From Virgibacillus chiguensis (GTDB lineage Bacteria; Bacillota; Bacilli; Bacillales; Amphibacillaceae): DNA of 64,000 nt. Position 1 is the first letter of the stretch; each line of letters begins with the position of its first letter. A program made the translations under genes and the position numbers. The stretch lies in contig NZ_FQXD01000009.1 of NCBI RefSeq assembly GCF_900129865.1, forward strand, positions 62,001 through 126,000, given 5' to 3'. The notes under the pieces are model-generated. The model saw only the letters and a program-made list of their open reading frames with translations, had not been told where the DNA came from and ran no database searches. Below are positions 1 to 11,055 of this stretch, one piece after another.

Positions 1-2
1 AG

Positions 3-1910
3 GATAAAAAATCTGGCATTATTCATGTCATGATGTTTTATGGATTTATTCTCGTACAATTTGGTGCGATGGACATGTTTATTAAGGGATTATCACCTGG
101 AAACCACTTACCTTTTGGACCGCTTTATCCAGGGTTTGTATTTTTTCAGGAGTTAGTAACATTAATGATTCTTGTAGCAGTGATATGGGCTTTTTATCGC
201 CGTTATATTGAAAAACTTGTCCGTCTTAAACGCGGATTTAAGGCAGGTTTAGTTTTATTGTTTATTGGTACATTAATGATCTCTGTGTTATTTGGAAATG
301 GAATGGCATTATTATGGCACGGTCATGATGTAACGTGGACGGAGCCCGTTGCAAGTGTCATTGCGATGGCGTTTTCTTGGTTGTCATCTACTGCTGCTAT
401 GGTACTATTTTATGTCGCTTGGTGGATTCATACGATCACAATCCTTGTGTTCCTCGTTTACGTCCCACAATCCAAGCATGCCCATTTAATTGCTGCACCA
501 ATTAATGTGTTTTTAAGTAAGCGTGTACCAGGTAAGTTAAAGAAAATTGATTTTGATATGGATGAAGATCAAGAGGAAGAAGAGATCGCATTCGGTGTTG
601 GGAAAGTGGAAGATTTTGAACAGCATCAAATGATTGATTTTTATGCATGTGTAGAATGCGGTAGATGTACAGATGTTTGTCCTGCTGCAGGTACAGGGAA
701 AATGCTATCGCCCATGGACATTATGATTAAAGTACGAGATCATTTAACAGAAAAAGGCGCAGCAATTACTGGAAAGTCGCCATGGGTCCCAGCCTATGCA
801 TTTGCCAACACGGCGGGCAATCAAGCCACTGCAAAACAAGAGGCTGCTGCCACTGTGCAAAGCGCGAGTTTAATTGGCGATGTCATTACAGAAGAAGAAT
901 TGGCTGGTTGTACAACGTGCCGCAACTGCGAAGATGCCTGCCCTGTTAACAACGAGCATGTAGGAACGATAATCGATATGCGCAGGTACTTGGTCATGAC
1001 AGAAGGAAAGATGGACCAAGATGTTCAACGAGCAGTTATGAATATTGAACGACAAGGTAATCCATGGGGATTATCGAAAAAAGATCGGATTAAGTGGCGT
1101 GAGCAAGATGAGTCTGTGCACATACCAACGATAAAAGAATTAAGTAAAGAAGGCAAAGATTTCGAATACTTATTTTGGGTTAGTTCTATGGGAGCATATG
1201 ATAATCGAAGCCAAAAAATTGCTATTGCGTTTGCCAAGTTATTAAACCAAGCAGGTGTGAGCTTTGCAATTTTAGGAAATAAAGAAGCGAATTCTGGAGA
1301 CACAGCTCGTCGGATAGGGAATGAGTTCTTATTTCAGGAAATAGCGGAGAAAAATATTAAAGAATTTACGAAAAATGATGTGAAAAAAATTGTTACGATC
1401 GATCCACATGCATACAATATTTTTAAAAATGAGTATCCAGATTTTGGATTTGAAGCGGAAGTCTACCACCATACCCAATTATTATATGATTTATTGATAG
1501 AAGGGAAGTTGAAGCCTCAAAAAGCGATTAACCAAAGGCTGACATACCATGATTCTTGTTATCTAGGAAGGTATAATGGCGTATACGATCCGCCGCGGGA
1601 GATTCTCCAAGCTATTCCAGGGTTAGAATTGGTAGAAATGCAACGTACGAGAGAAAATGGGATGTGCTGTGGAGCAGGTGGTGGGTTAATGTGGGCTGAG
1701 GAAACGACAGGAAATCGTATTAATGTTGCGCGTACAGAGCAAGCGTTAGCGGTTAAGCCGAACATGATTTCTAGTGCATGCCCGTATTGTTTAACGATGA
1801 TCAGTGATGGTACAAAAGCGAAAGAAGTGGAAGAGGATATTAGCACGATGGATGTAGCAGAGATTTTAGCTATTTCTGTATGTAATGAAGAACAAATAAA
1901 ATCCGCTTAA
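3..1910 (+). CDS. fadF: Fe-S oxidoreductase of fatty-acid degradation (FadF/YwjF type), N-terminus cut off by window edge
   Basis: The reading frame is open to the left edge, so the true start lies outside the window; the ATG at position 30 is internal. The visible N-terminal third is membrane-embedded (several hydrophobic helices, resembling the nitrate reductase gamma/heterodisulfide reductase E fold). It is followed by two ferredoxin-type cysteine clusters (CVECGRCTDVCP near residue 205 and CTTCRNCEDACP near residue 295 of the visible chain) and a C-terminal half with CCG-type cysteine motifs (DSCYLGRYN, GMCCGAGGG, SACPYC). In Bacillus the homologue is thought to pass electrons from acyl-CoA dehydrogenase/ETF to the quinone pool. 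Lying upstream of thiolase, hydroxyacyl-CoA dehydrogenase and two acyl-CoA dehydrogenases supports that role. Confidence 0.9.
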   Translation, partial: DKKSGIIHVMMFYGFILVQFGAMDMFIKGLSPGNHLPFGPLYPGFVFFQELVTLMILVAVIWAFYRRYIEKLVRLKRGFKAGLVLLFIGTLMISVLFGNGMALLWHGHDVTWTEPVASVIAMAFSWLSSTAAMVLFYVAWWIHTITILVFLVYVPQSKHAHLIAAPINVFLSKRVPGKLKKIDFDMDEDQEEEEIAFGVGKVEDFEQHQMIDFYACVECGRCTDVCPAAGTGKMLSPMDIMIKVRDHLTEKGAAITGKSPWVPAYAFANTAGNQATAKQEAAATVQSASLIGDVITEEELAGCTTCRNCEDACPVNNEHVGTIIDMRRYLVMTEGKMDQDVQRAVMNIERQGNPWGLSKKDRIKWREQDESVHIPTIKELSKEGKDFEYLFWVSSMGAYDNRSQKIAIAFAKLLNQAGVSFAILGNKEANSGDTARRIGNEFLFQEIAEKNIKEFTKNDVKKIVTIDPHAYNIFKNEYPDFGFEAEVYHHTQLLYDLLIEGKLKPQKAINQRLTYHDSCYLGRYNGVYDPPREILQAIPGLELVEMQRTRENGMCCGAGGGLMWAEETTGNRINVARTEQALAVKPNMISSACPYCLTMISDGTKAKEVEEDISTMDVAEILAISVCNEEQIKSA

Positions 1911-1950
1911 TAGAATGGTGTGACAGCGTGAAATTGTCTTTAACTGCTTA

Positions 1951-2041
1951 CCATAGGAAAGTACAAAGTTCTGGGGTTTATCGTATAAAGAAAAACAAAG
2001 GCTTTCGCGATAAGACTTGGCGACAAGCCAAGTTTTTCTAA
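1951..2041 (+). repeat. Intergenic repeat family A, full copy
   Basis: The segment starts with CCATAGGAAAGTACAAAG, continues through GTATAAAGAAAAAC, and ends with the hairpin ACTTGGC-GACAA-GCCAAGT followed by TTTTTCTAA. It shares this layout with many other intergenic segments in the window (for example 19490, 36036, 52328). The 3' hairpin plus T-run looks like an intrinsic terminator and may end fadF transcription. Confidence 0.8.
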
Positions 2042-2110
2042 CAAATTTGCAATAAAAACACTTCGAATATTTCTCGATACCTGTTATTCTATTAATCTAT
2101 AGAGTATGCT

Positions 2111-2320
2111 TCACTATAGGAGAATTTAAGATAAGTGGTTTGTGTATAACAGCATAACCGAATAAGTCACGTCTGGCTCTGGCGCCCAGCAACGAGGTAA
2201 TTTAACAAATTGCTCTGAGCTAAGTCATCATTAGTTCTTCCCTCACCATGGTTTCTAAAGCTTTAATGATTTGTTCCATTTTCTACGTTGCTAAACGGGC
2301 GCACCTTGAGCCTTTGCTGC
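2111..2320 (+). repeat. Intergenic repeat family B, copy 1 (partly diverged)
   Basis: This segment shares blocks with segments at 11056, 31132, 46479 and 54507: CACGTCTGGCTC, GCGCCCAGCAAC, TAAGTCATCAT, CGTTGCTAA-CGGGCGC and GAGCCTTTG. It lacks the central GCCGGAGGGCGCCGGC block present in copies 2 and 4. A composite long-range helix is visible: 2175-2179 with 2308-2312, 2182-2187 with 2297-2302, and 2188-2194 with 2286-2292 (18 base pairs in total). No open reading frame of note lies inside. Confidence 0.8.
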
Positions 2321-2402
2321 ACTTTAGAAAGTAAAAAATAATAGTATAAGAAAAGCTACAGCGTTCGTCATAACAATTGGCGACAAGTTAAGTTTTTCTA
2401 AA
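2321..2402 (+). repeat. Intergenic repeat family A, copy directly after family B copy 1
   Basis: The segment contains TTTAGAAAGTAAAAAATA, AGTATAAGAAAAGCTACAGC and a 3' TTGGCGACAAGTTAAGTTTTTCTAA tail (the hairpin has lost some pairing). It is contiguous with the preceding family B copy, as also seen at 11056-11417 and 31132-31393. Confidence 0.7.
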
Positions 2403-2448
2403 AAAAGTTAGGTAACTAAGCTTTTTGAACATATTCTGAATGAAACGA

Positions 2449-2462
2449 TGAGCGAGCGTTCA
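2449..2462 (+). promoter_or_regulatory. Possible TetR-family operator upstream of the thiolase operon
   Basis: TGAGCGAGCGTTCA is a near-palindrome of the form TGARCGNNCGTTCA, a shape typical of operators for TetR-type regulators of acyl-CoA degradation. It overlaps the 15-mer TGAATGAAACGATGA (2437-2451), whose exact reverse complement occurs at 7753-7767 just downstream of the tetR gene. The link to that TetR protein is inference. Confidence 0.4.
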
Positions 2463-2490
2463 ATCAAAATAAAGGAGTGATTAATAAGTT

Positions 2491-3678
2491 ATGAGAGAAG
2501 CAGTGATTGTATCTGGAGCTAGGACTCCGTTTGGAAAGTTTGGTGGTGCACTACAACCTTTTACCGCTTCACAGTTAGGGGGGAAGGCTATTGAAGAAGC
2601 ATTAAAACGTGCCCATATAGCTGGTAGTGATGTAGATGAAGTAATAATAGGAAATGTTTTACAAGGCGGTCAAGGGCAAATTCCTTCTAGACAAGCAGCC
2701 AGAGAAGCAGGAATTCCTTGGGAAGTGAAGACAGAAACGGTGAACAAGGTATGTGCCTCGGGATTACGAAGTGTTACATTAGCAAACCAGCTTATTCGTT
2801 TAGGTGATGAAGATATCATTGTTGCTGGTGGGATGGAGAGTATGAGTAATGCTCCATACTTTTTGCCAGATGCTCGCTGGGGCAATCGAATGGGTGACAA
2901 GAAAGTTGTCGATATGATGGTACATGATGGATTGACTTGTTCTTTCCATGGTGTTCATATGGGAACGTATGGAAATACGACAGCAGCAGAGTATGATTTA
3001 ACGCGAGAGGAACAAGATGAATGGGCGTATCGCAGCCATCAACGTGCCGTAGAAGCGATAGAGGATGGCAAGTTTGCTGAAGAGATTGTAGCTATGGAAG
3101 TGCCACAACGTAGGGGCGAGCCAATTATTGTCGATCAAGATGAAGCTCCAAGAAAAGATACGAGCATAGAAAAACTAGCGAAGCTTCGATCGGCATTTGA
3201 CCGAGATGGTACGATCACCGCAGGGAATGCTCCGGGGATAAATGATGGTGCATGTGCATTTGTTGTTATGTCAGATGAGAAAGCTTCCGAACTTGGAAAA
3301 GAAGTATTAGCAGTTATAAAAGGGCATACGGAAATTGCTGTTCCTGCAGAAGATTTTCCGAAAACACCAGGTCTAGTTATTAATCAATTATTGGAAAAAA
3401 CGGGGTATTCCAAAGAAGAAATTGATTTATTTGAAATTAATGAAGCGTTTGCTGCAGTAGCATTAGCGAGTGGCAAAATTGCCGGGATTGATCCGGAAAA
3501 GGTGAATGTAAATGGTGGGGCAGTTGCATTGGGTCATCCAATCGGCGCAAGTGGAGCGCGGATTATTCTAACGCTTATTTATGAGCTTAAACGACGTGGG
3601 GGTGGACTTGGCATTGCTGCAATTTGTAGCGGAGGAGGTCAAGGTGACGCTGTTTTAATCGAAGTACCTAAACAGTAA
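2491..3678 (+). CDS. Acetyl-CoA C-acetyltransferase (thiolase)
   Basis: A 395-residue thiolase that condenses or cleaves acetoacyl-CoA, the last step of beta-oxidation. The nucleophilic cysteine lies at C88 in [10 protein letters not shown]. The GHPIGASG motif supplies the active-site histidine near residue 349, and the second catalytic cysteine is C379 in ICSGGGQGD. Length is typical for the family. The ATG start is preceded by AAAGGAGTGATT. It is the first gene of a tight cluster with 3-hydroxyacyl-CoA dehydrogenase (19 bp gap) and two acyl-CoA dehydrogenases, so it probably forms an operon with them. It resembles B. subtilis MmgA, but the exact orthology (mmgA, yhfS or atoB type) cannot be settled by eye. 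Confidence 0.93.
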   Translation: MREAVIVSGARTPFGKFGGALQPFTASQLGGKAIEEALKRAHIAGSDVDEVIIGNVLQGGQGQIPSRQAAREAGIPWEVKTETVNKVCASGLRSVTLANQLIRLGDEDIIVAGGMESMSNAPYFLPDARWGNRMGDKKVVDMMVHDGLTCSFHGVHMGTYGNTTAAEYDLTREEQDEWAYRSHQRAVEAIEDGKFAEEIVAMEVPQRRGEPIIVDQDEAPRKDTSIEKLAKLRSAFDRDGTITAGNAPGINDGACAFVVMSDEKASELGKEVLAVIKGHTEIAVPAEDFPKTPGLVINQLLEKTGYSKEEIDLFEINEAFAAVALASGKIAGIDPEKVNVNGGAVALGHPIGASGARIILTLIYELKRRGGGLGIAAICSGGGQGDAVLIEVPKQ

Positions 3679-3697
3679 TTAACAAGGGGGAGAGGAA

Positions 3698-4549
3698 TTG
3701 GATATTAAACAAGTGATGGTCATAGGCGCTGGGCAAATGGGGGCAGGAATTGCCCAGGTCTGTGCTCAAGCTGGGTTTCATGTAGTCATATATGATAAAC
3801 ATGTCGCATCATTGGATAATGGTATGAAAAGAATTCACACGTTTGTACAACGAGCTTTTGAAAAAGAACGAATAACGGAAAAACAACGTGATGAAACGCT
3901 GCAAAGATTGCAACGTGCGGAGAAGGTAGAAGCTGTGGAAAAGGCGGATATCGTTATTGAGGCTGTCATCGAAAATATGGATGCCAAAGCCGCTATTTTT
4001 AAAGAGTTGGACCAATTAGCGCCAGCACGTACTATTTTAGCTTCTAATACGTCATCTTTGCCAATTACTAAACTAGCAGCTGCGACGAATCGCCCTGACC
4101 GGGTGATTGGCATGCATTTTATGAATCCGGTTCCAATTATGGAGTTGGTAGAAATTATTCGGGGATTACAAACAAGTGATGAAACCTATTTTAAAGTTGA
4201 GCAAATGGCAAGAGCATTACATAAAACGCCAGTTACTGTCGCGGATTTCCCAGGTTTTGTTTCCAACCGTATATTAATGCCAATGATTAACGAGGCTATT
4301 TATACATTACAAGAAGGAGTTGCTACGGCAGAAGATATAGATACATCAATGAAACTAGGTATGAATCATCCGATGGGTCCGTTAACACTCGCTGATTTTA
4401 TTGGTTTGGATACATGTTTGTACATTATGGAGGTACTGCATGAAGGCTTTTCCGATAGTAAATACCGACCATGCCCGTTACTGAAGCAATATGTGCAAGC
4501 GGGATGGTTAGGTAAAAAAACAGGTCGAGGTTTTTATGTGTATACGTAA
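3698..4549 (+). CDS. 3-hydroxybutyryl-CoA / 3-hydroxyacyl-CoA dehydrogenase (MmgB type)
   Basis: A 283-residue NAD-dependent dehydrogenase. The Rossmann motif GAGQMGAGIAQV is at residues 8-19. HFMNPVPIMELVE and the helical C-terminal dimerisation domain (DFPGFVSNRI, NHPMGPLTLADFIGLD) are diagnostic of the short single-function family. Translation starts at a TTG codon preceded by AAGGGGGAGAGG; no better start is visible. It would oxidise 3-hydroxyacyl-CoA to the 3-oxo substrate of the upstream thiolase. It lies between thiolase and acyl-CoA dehydrogenase, matching the mmgABC order of B. subtilis. Confidence 0.93.
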   Translation: MDIKQVMVIGAGQMGAGIAQVCAQAGFHVVIYDKHVASLDNGMKRIHTFVQRAFEKERITEKQRDETLQRLQRAEKVEAVEKADIVIEAVIENMDAKAAIFKELDQLAPARTILASNTSSLPITKLAAATNRPDRVIGMHFMNPVPIMELVEIIRGLQTSDETYFKVEQMARALHKTPVTVADFPGFVSNRILMPMINEAIYTLQEGVATAEDIDTSMKLGMNHPMGPLTLADFIGLDTCLYIMEVLHEGFSDSKYRPCPLLKQYVQAGWLGKKTGRGFYVYT

Positions 4550-4579
4550 AAACTTGTAAAGATCGAGGGGGAAAACAAT

Positions 4580-5707
4580 ATGCTGCGTTGGACCGACGAG
4601 CAACAAATGCTAAATAAAATGGTGAGAGATTTTGCGCAAACCGAAATCTTGAAAGCGGTACCTCTTATGGAAGAGGAGGATCGCTTTCCAATAGAAGTCG
4701 TCAAGCAAATGGGAGAGCTTGGACTAATGGGAATTCCTATTCCAGAGAAATATGGCGGAGCAGGAATGGATTACACTGCGTATATTCAAACCATTCATGA
4801 GATATCAAAGGTGAGTGCAACGGTAGGTGTTATTTTATCCGTCCATACATCTGTCGGAACGAATCCGATTCTTTATTTTGGTACGGAACAGCAAAAGGAT
4901 TTCTATCTTCCTAAACTGGCAAGTGGTGAATATTTAGGAGCTTTTGCTTTAACAGAACCGAATGCAGGATCGGATGCAGCAAGTCTAAAAACAAAAGCTG
5001 TGAAAGACGGAGAGGCATACATTTTAAATGGGTCGAAAGTGTTTATTACAAATGGTGGTGTGGCTAATACATATATCACCTTTGCGCGTACAGAAGAAAG
5101 AGAAATTAGTGCGTTTATCGTAGAGCGGGATACTCCTGGACTTATCATTGGTAAACCAGAGAAGAAAATGGGGCTACACGGATCCAATACAGTGACACTG
5201 ACGTTTGACAATTGTCGCATTAGCAAAGAACAACTTTTGGGAGAAGAAGGAAAAGGGTTTAAAATTGCCATGCATAATTTAAATGTCGGTAGAATTGGTA
5301 TAGCGGCTCAAGCGCTTGGAATAAGTGAAGCAGCGCTAGAGCAGGCAACAAAGTATGCCAAAGAACGAAAGCAATTTGGCAAGTCAATTGCAGAAAACCA
5401 AGGCATTTCCTTTAAATTAGCGGACATGGCAACTCGGACAGAGGCAGCTAAACTACTCGTCTACCAAGCTGCTCATTTCGTAGAGCGTGGTGTGACATCA
5501 GGGAAAGAAGTTTCCATGGCTAAATTATATGCTTCTAAAGTAGCTGTCGATAACGCTATTGAAGCGGTGCAAATATTTGGTGGTTACGGCTATACGGAAG
5601 ATTATCCTGTTGAACGACTGTTCCGTGACGCAAAAGTTACGGAAATATACGAAGGCTCGAGTGAAATTCAACGCATGGTAGTAGCTAAAAATTTACTCAA
5701 ACAATAA
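4580..5707 (+). CDS. Acyl-CoA dehydrogenase (MmgC-like)
   Basis: A 375-residue FAD-dependent acyl-CoA dehydrogenase. Recognisable features are the FAD/substrate segment [15 protein letters not shown], the helical C-terminal domain with RKQFGKSI and [17 protein letters not shown], and the catalytic glutamate E358 in YEGSSEIQR. The start ATG follows GAGGGGGAAAACAAT. It lies 30 bp behind the hydroxyacyl-CoA dehydrogenase and 14 bp before a second acyl-CoA dehydrogenase. The two paralogues share many blocks and may differ in chain-length or branched-chain preference; substrates cannot be read from the sequence. Confidence 0.93.
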   Translation: MLRWTDEQQMLNKMVRDFAQTEILKAVPLMEEEDRFPIEVVKQMGELGLMGIPIPEKYGGAGMDYTAYIQTIHEISKVSATVGVILSVHTSVGTNPILYFGTEQQKDFYLPKLASGEYLGAFALTEPNAGSDAASLKTKAVKDGEAYILNGSKVFITNGGVANTYITFARTEEREISAFIVERDTPGLIIGKPEKKMGLHGSNTVTLTFDNCRISKEQLLGEEGKGFKIAMHNLNVGRIGIAAQALGISEAALEQATKYAKERKQFGKSIAENQGISFKLADMATRTEAAKLLVYQAAHFVERGVTSGKEVSMAKLYASKVAVDNAIEAVQIFGGYGYTEDYPVERLFRDAKVTEIYEGSSEIQRMVVAKNLLKQ

Positions 5708-5721
5708 GGGAGGGTTTGTCC

Positions 5722-6861
5722 ATGAATTTTGATCTTACGGATGAACAAAAGATGCTTAAAAAAATGGTACGCGAATTTGCGGAAAATGAAGTAGAACCTT
5801 CAGCGGCAGAACGAGATGAAGAAGAGCGATTTGATCGGGGAATTTTTGATCAGATGGCAGAACTTGGGCTAACGGGAATTCCTTGGCCAGAAGAATATGG
5901 CGGGATTGGCTCTGATTACATGAGTTACGTCATAGCTGTTGAAGAATTGTCACGAGTATGTGCTTCCACAGGTGTCACTTTATCTGCACATGTATCTTTA
6001 GCGAGTTGGCCGATTTATAATTACGGTTCAGAAGAACAAAAGCATAACTTTTTGCATCGCTTAGCAACGGGAAAGGCGTTAGGTGCCTATGCTTTATCCG
6101 AACCTGGTGCTGGAAGTGATGTTGTGTCTATGTCAACAACTGCAAAAGAAGATGGAGACAGTTACATTTTAAACGGTAATAAAGTGTGGATTACCAACGG
6201 CGAGGTAGCAGATATGTATATTGTTTTTGCTAAAACAGACGCTAATGCTAAGCATAAAGGTATGACAGCATTTATCGTTGAAAAAGGAACAGAAGGATTT
6301 TCATTTGGTAAAAAAGAAAAAAAGCTCGGAATTCGATCTTCACCGACAACGGAATTAATTTTTGAAAATTGCCGTATACCAAAAGCAAATCGACTTGGTA
6401 ACGAAGGAGAAGGGTTTAAAATAGCGATGAGCACGTTAGATGGTGGGCGAAATGGTATTGCGGCACAGGCATTAGGAATTGCGCAAGGTGCTTTGGATGC
6501 TGCGACCACTTATGCCAAGGAAAGGGTGCAATTTGGTAAGCCAATTGCAGCAAATCAAGGTATTTCGTTTAAATTAGCAGACATGGCTACAGAGGTAGAA
6601 GCTGCTCGCTTACTGACGTATCAAGCAGCTTGGTTGGAATCACAGGGTATGGAATACGGCAAGGCTTCTGCTATGTCGAAGTTGTTCGCAGGTGATGCCG
6701 CGATGAGGATTACGGTGGAGGCTGTACAAATATTTGGTGGTTACGGATATACGAAAGATTATCCTGTCGAACGATACATGCGAGATGCAAAAATCACCCA
6801 AATATATGAAGGAACAAATGAAATTCAACGTCTCGTCATTGGTAGGATGCTTACAAAATGA
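5722..6861 (+). CDS. Acyl-CoA dehydrogenase (AcdA-like)
   Basis: A 379-residue protein when started at the ATG at 5722, preceded by GGGAGGG with 7-nt spacing; an in-frame TTG at 5716 sits too close to the ribosome binding site. Motifs are [44 protein letters not shown] and the catalytic glutamate E363 in YEGTNEIQR. In B. subtilis acdA also neighbours fadF and rpoE, so this copy is the better positional match to acdA. It donates electrons to ETF and then probably to the FadF-type protein at the left edge. Confidence 0.92.
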   Translation: MNFDLTDEQKMLKKMVREFAENEVEPSAAERDEEERFDRGIFDQMAELGLTGIPWPEEYGGIGSDYMSYVIAVEELSRVCASTGVTLSAHVSLASWPIYNYGSEEQKHNFLHRLATGKALGAYALSEPGAGSDVVSMSTTAKEDGDSYILNGNKVWITNGEVADMYIVFAKTDANAKHKGMTAFIVEKGTEGFSFGKKEKKLGIRSSPTTELIFENCRIPKANRLGNEGEGFKIAMSTLDGGRNGIAAQALGIAQGALDAATTYAKERVQFGKPIAANQGISFKLADMATEVEAARLLTYQAAWLESQGMEYGKASAMSKLFAGDAAMRITVEAVQIFGGYGYTKDYPVERYMRDAKITQIYEGTNEIQRLVIGRMLTK

Positions 6862-7009
6862 TATTTTAACTCTTTAACATGAAGCGGACTGTAAGGTGAT
6901 ATCTGTTTACAATGTGTGTGATGTCGCGTTCGTATAGTTTTTGTGTTTTACGCTATTAGCTACTACCGCATGTGGGAATCTAAGTGCTTAATGGGAAGGA
7001 GTGAAGGAA

Positions 7010-7636
7010 ATGAACTCGATCCTTTCTTCCATCAAAGATCCGTCGTTAATTGAAAAGCGACGAAATCAAATTATTAGATCCGCGATCAGTTTGTTTGAAA
7101 AAAAGGGGTTTCATAGGACAACAACTAGAGAAATTGCCAAAGAAGCCGGGTTTAGCATTGGAACTTTGTATGAATACATTCGTACAAAAGAAGACATTCT
7201 ATTTCTTGTTTGCGACTCCATTTATTTACAGGTGCGTGAACGTTTAGAAGCACAAATTGACCCAGATAATTCTTCCTTGGCACATTTTATAAATGTGATT
7301 CGTTCCTATTTTTATTTAATGGATGACATGCAAGAAGAAGTTATCATTATGTACCAAGAAGTGAAGTCGTTAAAAAAAGAGAGTAAAGATTATGTACTAC
7401 AGAAAGAAAAAGATATGGTGTCTATGTTAGAGCGAGTTATTGCTAAATGCTTTCCTCATTCCTTAAACTCAAATGAACGGCAACTCCTTGCCAATAATAT
7501 TTTTATTCAAGGGCAGATGTGGGGATTTCGGAGATGGATGTTACAAAAGCAATTTACACTGGAGACATACATGGATAGCCAAATTCAATTTCTAATACAA
7601 TCTATTCAGGCTAAATCCTCGAGCGATAAATGTTAA
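7010..7636 (+). CDS. TetR/AcrR-family transcriptional regulator of the acyl-CoA degradation cluster
   Basis: A 208-residue protein with an N-terminal TetR helix-turn-helix: TTTREIAKEAGFSIGTLYEY spans about residues 37-56. The C-terminal ligand domain is all-helical. The ATG at 7010 is chosen because AAGGAG lies 8 nt upstream; the GTG at 7001 overlaps that ribosome binding site. It follows the acyl-CoA dehydrogenases by about 150 bp and ends with its own terminator. By position it probably represses the beta-oxidation genes and is relieved by acyl-CoA, as FadR does in B. subtilis; this is inference. Candidate sites are at 2449 and 7753. Confidence 0.88.
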   Translation: MNSILSSIKDPSLIEKRRNQIIRSAISLFEKKGFHRTTTREIAKEAGFSIGTLYEYIRTKEDILFLVCDSIYLQVRERLEAQIDPDNSSLAHFINVIRSYFYLMDDMQEEVIIMYQEVKSLKKESKDYVLQKEKDMVSMLERVIAKCFPHSLNSNERQLLANNIFIQGQMWGFRRWMLQKQFTLETYMDSQIQFLIQSIQAKSSSDKC

Positions 7637-7674
7637 AGAAAGCTGGAATGACAACTCGCCCCGAAACCAAGAAG

Positions 7675-7715
7675 CTTTGTATGAGTATAACATTTCTCAT
7701 GCGAAGTTTTTCTTT
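7675..7715 (+). terminator. Intrinsic terminator after the TetR gene
   Basis: CTTTGTATGAG (7675-7685) pairs with CTCATGCGAAG (7696-7706), 11 base pairs with two G-U wobbles, followed by TTTTTCTTTT. Confidence 0.75.
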
Positions 7716-8550
7716 TCGCGCTTAGCTTATAGAAGGTATAGTTTTTTAAGATTCATCGTTTCATTCAAGCGACGATGTTCTATCGTCATAAAGGATTGTG
7801 ATAGCTAAGTTTCTTTTAACATAAATAATCCTATGATTTAGTCTGTTTGGAAGAGTGTCTTCAACGTGTGACGTATAAAGTGTTCGTGCAGGTGTTCAAG
7901 GTTATCAAAGAAAAAGCAACAAGAATAAGGATGGACAATCCAGCTAGAAGACCAAAAAATGGTTCAAATTAATGCTTGCTTTCAACATACCTTGTGCTGA
8001 TGAAAAAGGAAAAATACACTATCCGTTTATTGAGTAATTGGATTGGGAAATAGCCGGCGGATATAGTATAAAAAAGCGATAGTTGATTCTGTTAAGTTAG
8101 CGGAGGAAAAACGAGGAGACTTCTCGAAATTGAACAATCAGCTTCTTCTTGCGATGTTTCGCTGACGCAGCTCTCTTTGTCCGGTAGGAAATCGCAATGG
8201 GAATACCCGAAAAAAAGCGAACGGCTTTTTTTCGAGGAGGCTCAGCTCCAACCCATGGAAATCGTAGTGTTTTTCCGCAACGGTCACTATCTACATTTTA
8301 CTTGCATTTTTTCTTCTTTATCTCTAGCATAAACTATATAATTTTGTTTATAATGTATGGTATGGTTAAAGTGGTTTCAATTATGTTGTTTCTATCCATT
8401 ACAGAGAAATACAGGGATAGAACAAAAGTAGGTTTCATAATATATTATTCGTGTGTGTTCAAACAGATAACCATTTCTATTATGCGACCTCATTATCATG
8501 AAATAAACGGTATAGAAGCCATCAATATAAATTAAAGGGAGTGCATGACC
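7716..8550 (+). other. 835-bp non-coding stretch between tetR and rpoE
   Basis: No convincing gene is present; one open frame at 8197-8535 runs through repeats and has no good ribosome binding site. Contents: the 15-mer TCATCGTTTCATTCA at 7753-7767 (reverse complement of the possible operator near 2437), a hairpin CGAAAAAAAGC/GCTTTTTTTCG at 8208-8234 with loop GAACG, and a family C fragment at 8261-8287. The stretch 7890-8090 could be decayed coding sequence, but I do not recognise it. The rpoE promoter should be in the last 200 bp. Confidence 0.5.
8261..8287 (+). repeat. Short intergenic repeat family C, copy 1
   Basis: TAGTGTTTTTCCGCAACGGT recurs with small changes at 33707-33730 and 58171-58195. 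The flanking bases are not shared over more than about 25 bp. Confidence 0.5.
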
Positions 8551-9039
8551 GTGAGCTTAAATCAATATAGCCACGAAGAAATTCAAAAAATGCCAATGAT
8601 TGAGTTGGCTAGCTTGTTACTGGCAGAAGAAAGAAAATCATTTCACTTTAAAGACTTATTTAATCGTTTAGCAGATTTGAAAGGCTATACAGAAAAGCAA
8701 AAGAAAAATGCGATTGCACAATTTTATACAGATTTAAATGTTGAAGGTAGATTTCTTACTGTTGGCGAAAATATGTGGGGATTAAAGCGTTGGTACCCTG
8801 TAGAAAAAATGGATGAAGAAGTAAATGTTGCTCCGAAAAGAAAGAAGAAAGCAAAGAAGAAAAAAGACGAAGATGAGTTGGATATTGTTGATGAGGATAT
8901 TGAGATTTTAGATGATGATTTAGATATAGATTTAGATTATGATGCAGAAGAATTAGACGAAGGTTTTGACGATGAAGTATATGACGAAGATTTGGATGAA
9001 GCGTATGACGATGAAGATGAAACTGAGGATAGAAAATAG
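8551..9039 (+). CDS. rpoE: DNA-directed RNA polymerase delta subunit
   Basis: A protein of 162 residues. An N-terminal HARE-type winged-helix domain (about residues 3-80, ending near GENMWGLKRWYP) is followed by a lysine-rich linker (PKRKKKAKKKKD) and a very acidic, Asp/Glu-dominated tail from about residue 105. This is the architecture of the RNA polymerase delta subunit. The GTG at 8551 gives an N-terminus (MSLNQYS) that aligns with B. subtilis RpoE (MGIKQYS) and leaves 9 nt after GGAG; an ATG at 8545 is possible. Delta promotes polymerase recycling and sensitivity to initiating NTP. The position directly before pyrG is conserved in Bacillaceae. Confidence 0.95.
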   Translation: MSLNQYSHEEIQKMPMIELASLLLAEERKSFHFKDLFNRLADLKGYTEKQKKNAIAQFYTDLNVEGRFLTVGENMWGLKRWYPVEKMDEEVNVAPKRKKKAKKKKDEDELDIVDEDIEILDDDLDIDLDYDAEELDEGFDDEVYDEDLDEAYDDEDETEDRK

Positions 9040-9085
9040 ATAATGAATACAATGCATTTGGAAATTTAAAACATCCTTTAAAGCC

Positions 9086-9114
9086 TTGACTTTTTTTAAT
9101 GAGGTCAGTACAAT
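9086..9114 (+). promoter_or_regulatory. pyrG promoter
   Basis: TTGACT (9086-9091), a 17-bp spacer, and TACAAT (9109-9114). The predicted start lies at the first G of GGGCTC (9122), the initiating sequence needed for CTP-sensitive G reiteration at pyrG. Confidence 0.8.
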
Positions 9115-9121
9115 TTATCTT

Positions 9122-9187
9122 GGGCTCTTTTATTTTAATTGACAAAGCGTTTCCTCGGTTGATTGGGGAGACGCTTTTATTGTTTTT
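9122..9187 (+). promoter_or_regulatory. pyrG leader attenuator (CTP-sensing by reiterative transcription)
   Basis: The transcript begins GGGCTC. A terminator hairpin follows: 9145-9156 (AAGCGTTTCCTC) pairs with 9165-9176 (GGGGAGACGCTT), then TTATTGTTTTT. The 5' arm contains the pyrimidine tract TTTCCTC. In the B. subtilis mechanism, low CTP causes extra G residues to be added at the 5' end; these pair with the pyrimidine tract and prevent termination. All parts are visible here; operation in this organism is inferred. Confidence 0.8.
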
Positions 9188-9333
9188 GCTAGAGTTTTAT
9201 GCTGTTTGTTACGCATGCGAAACAAGTTAAGTGAGAGAAAATAGCTCCTAAGCGATAGATTCATGTAAGAATCTTTACGTTATATACCCATGTGGTACTT
9301 AGGCATCCAGTAAGCAATTAGCTTACTGAATAA

Positions 9334-10989
<1,656 letters not shown>

Positions 10990-11020
10990 GGAATTTATGA
11001 ATAAGGGATATGTTAGAAAC

Positions 11021-11055
11021 GGGAGTCGGGATGAAGGTAGGCGGCTCCCTTTTTT
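11021..11055 (+). terminator. pyrG intrinsic terminator
   Basis: GGGAGTCG (11021-11028) pairs with CGGCTCCC (11042-11049) with one wobble, followed by six T. The family B repeat starts at the very next base. Confidence 0.85.

Noticed and set aside
1951-2402. CRISPR-like repeats
   Set aside because: The repeats are dispersed through the window, not regularly spaced, and there are no spacers or cas genes.
7890-8090. Possible decayed gene (scattered in-frame peptide-like stretches)
   Set aside because: Several stops, no recognisable family and no clear frame; not enough to call a pseudogene.
8197-8535. 112-residue open frame before rpoE
   Set aside because: It spans a hairpin and a family C fragment, and its composition is not protein-like; it lies where the rpoE promoter should be.
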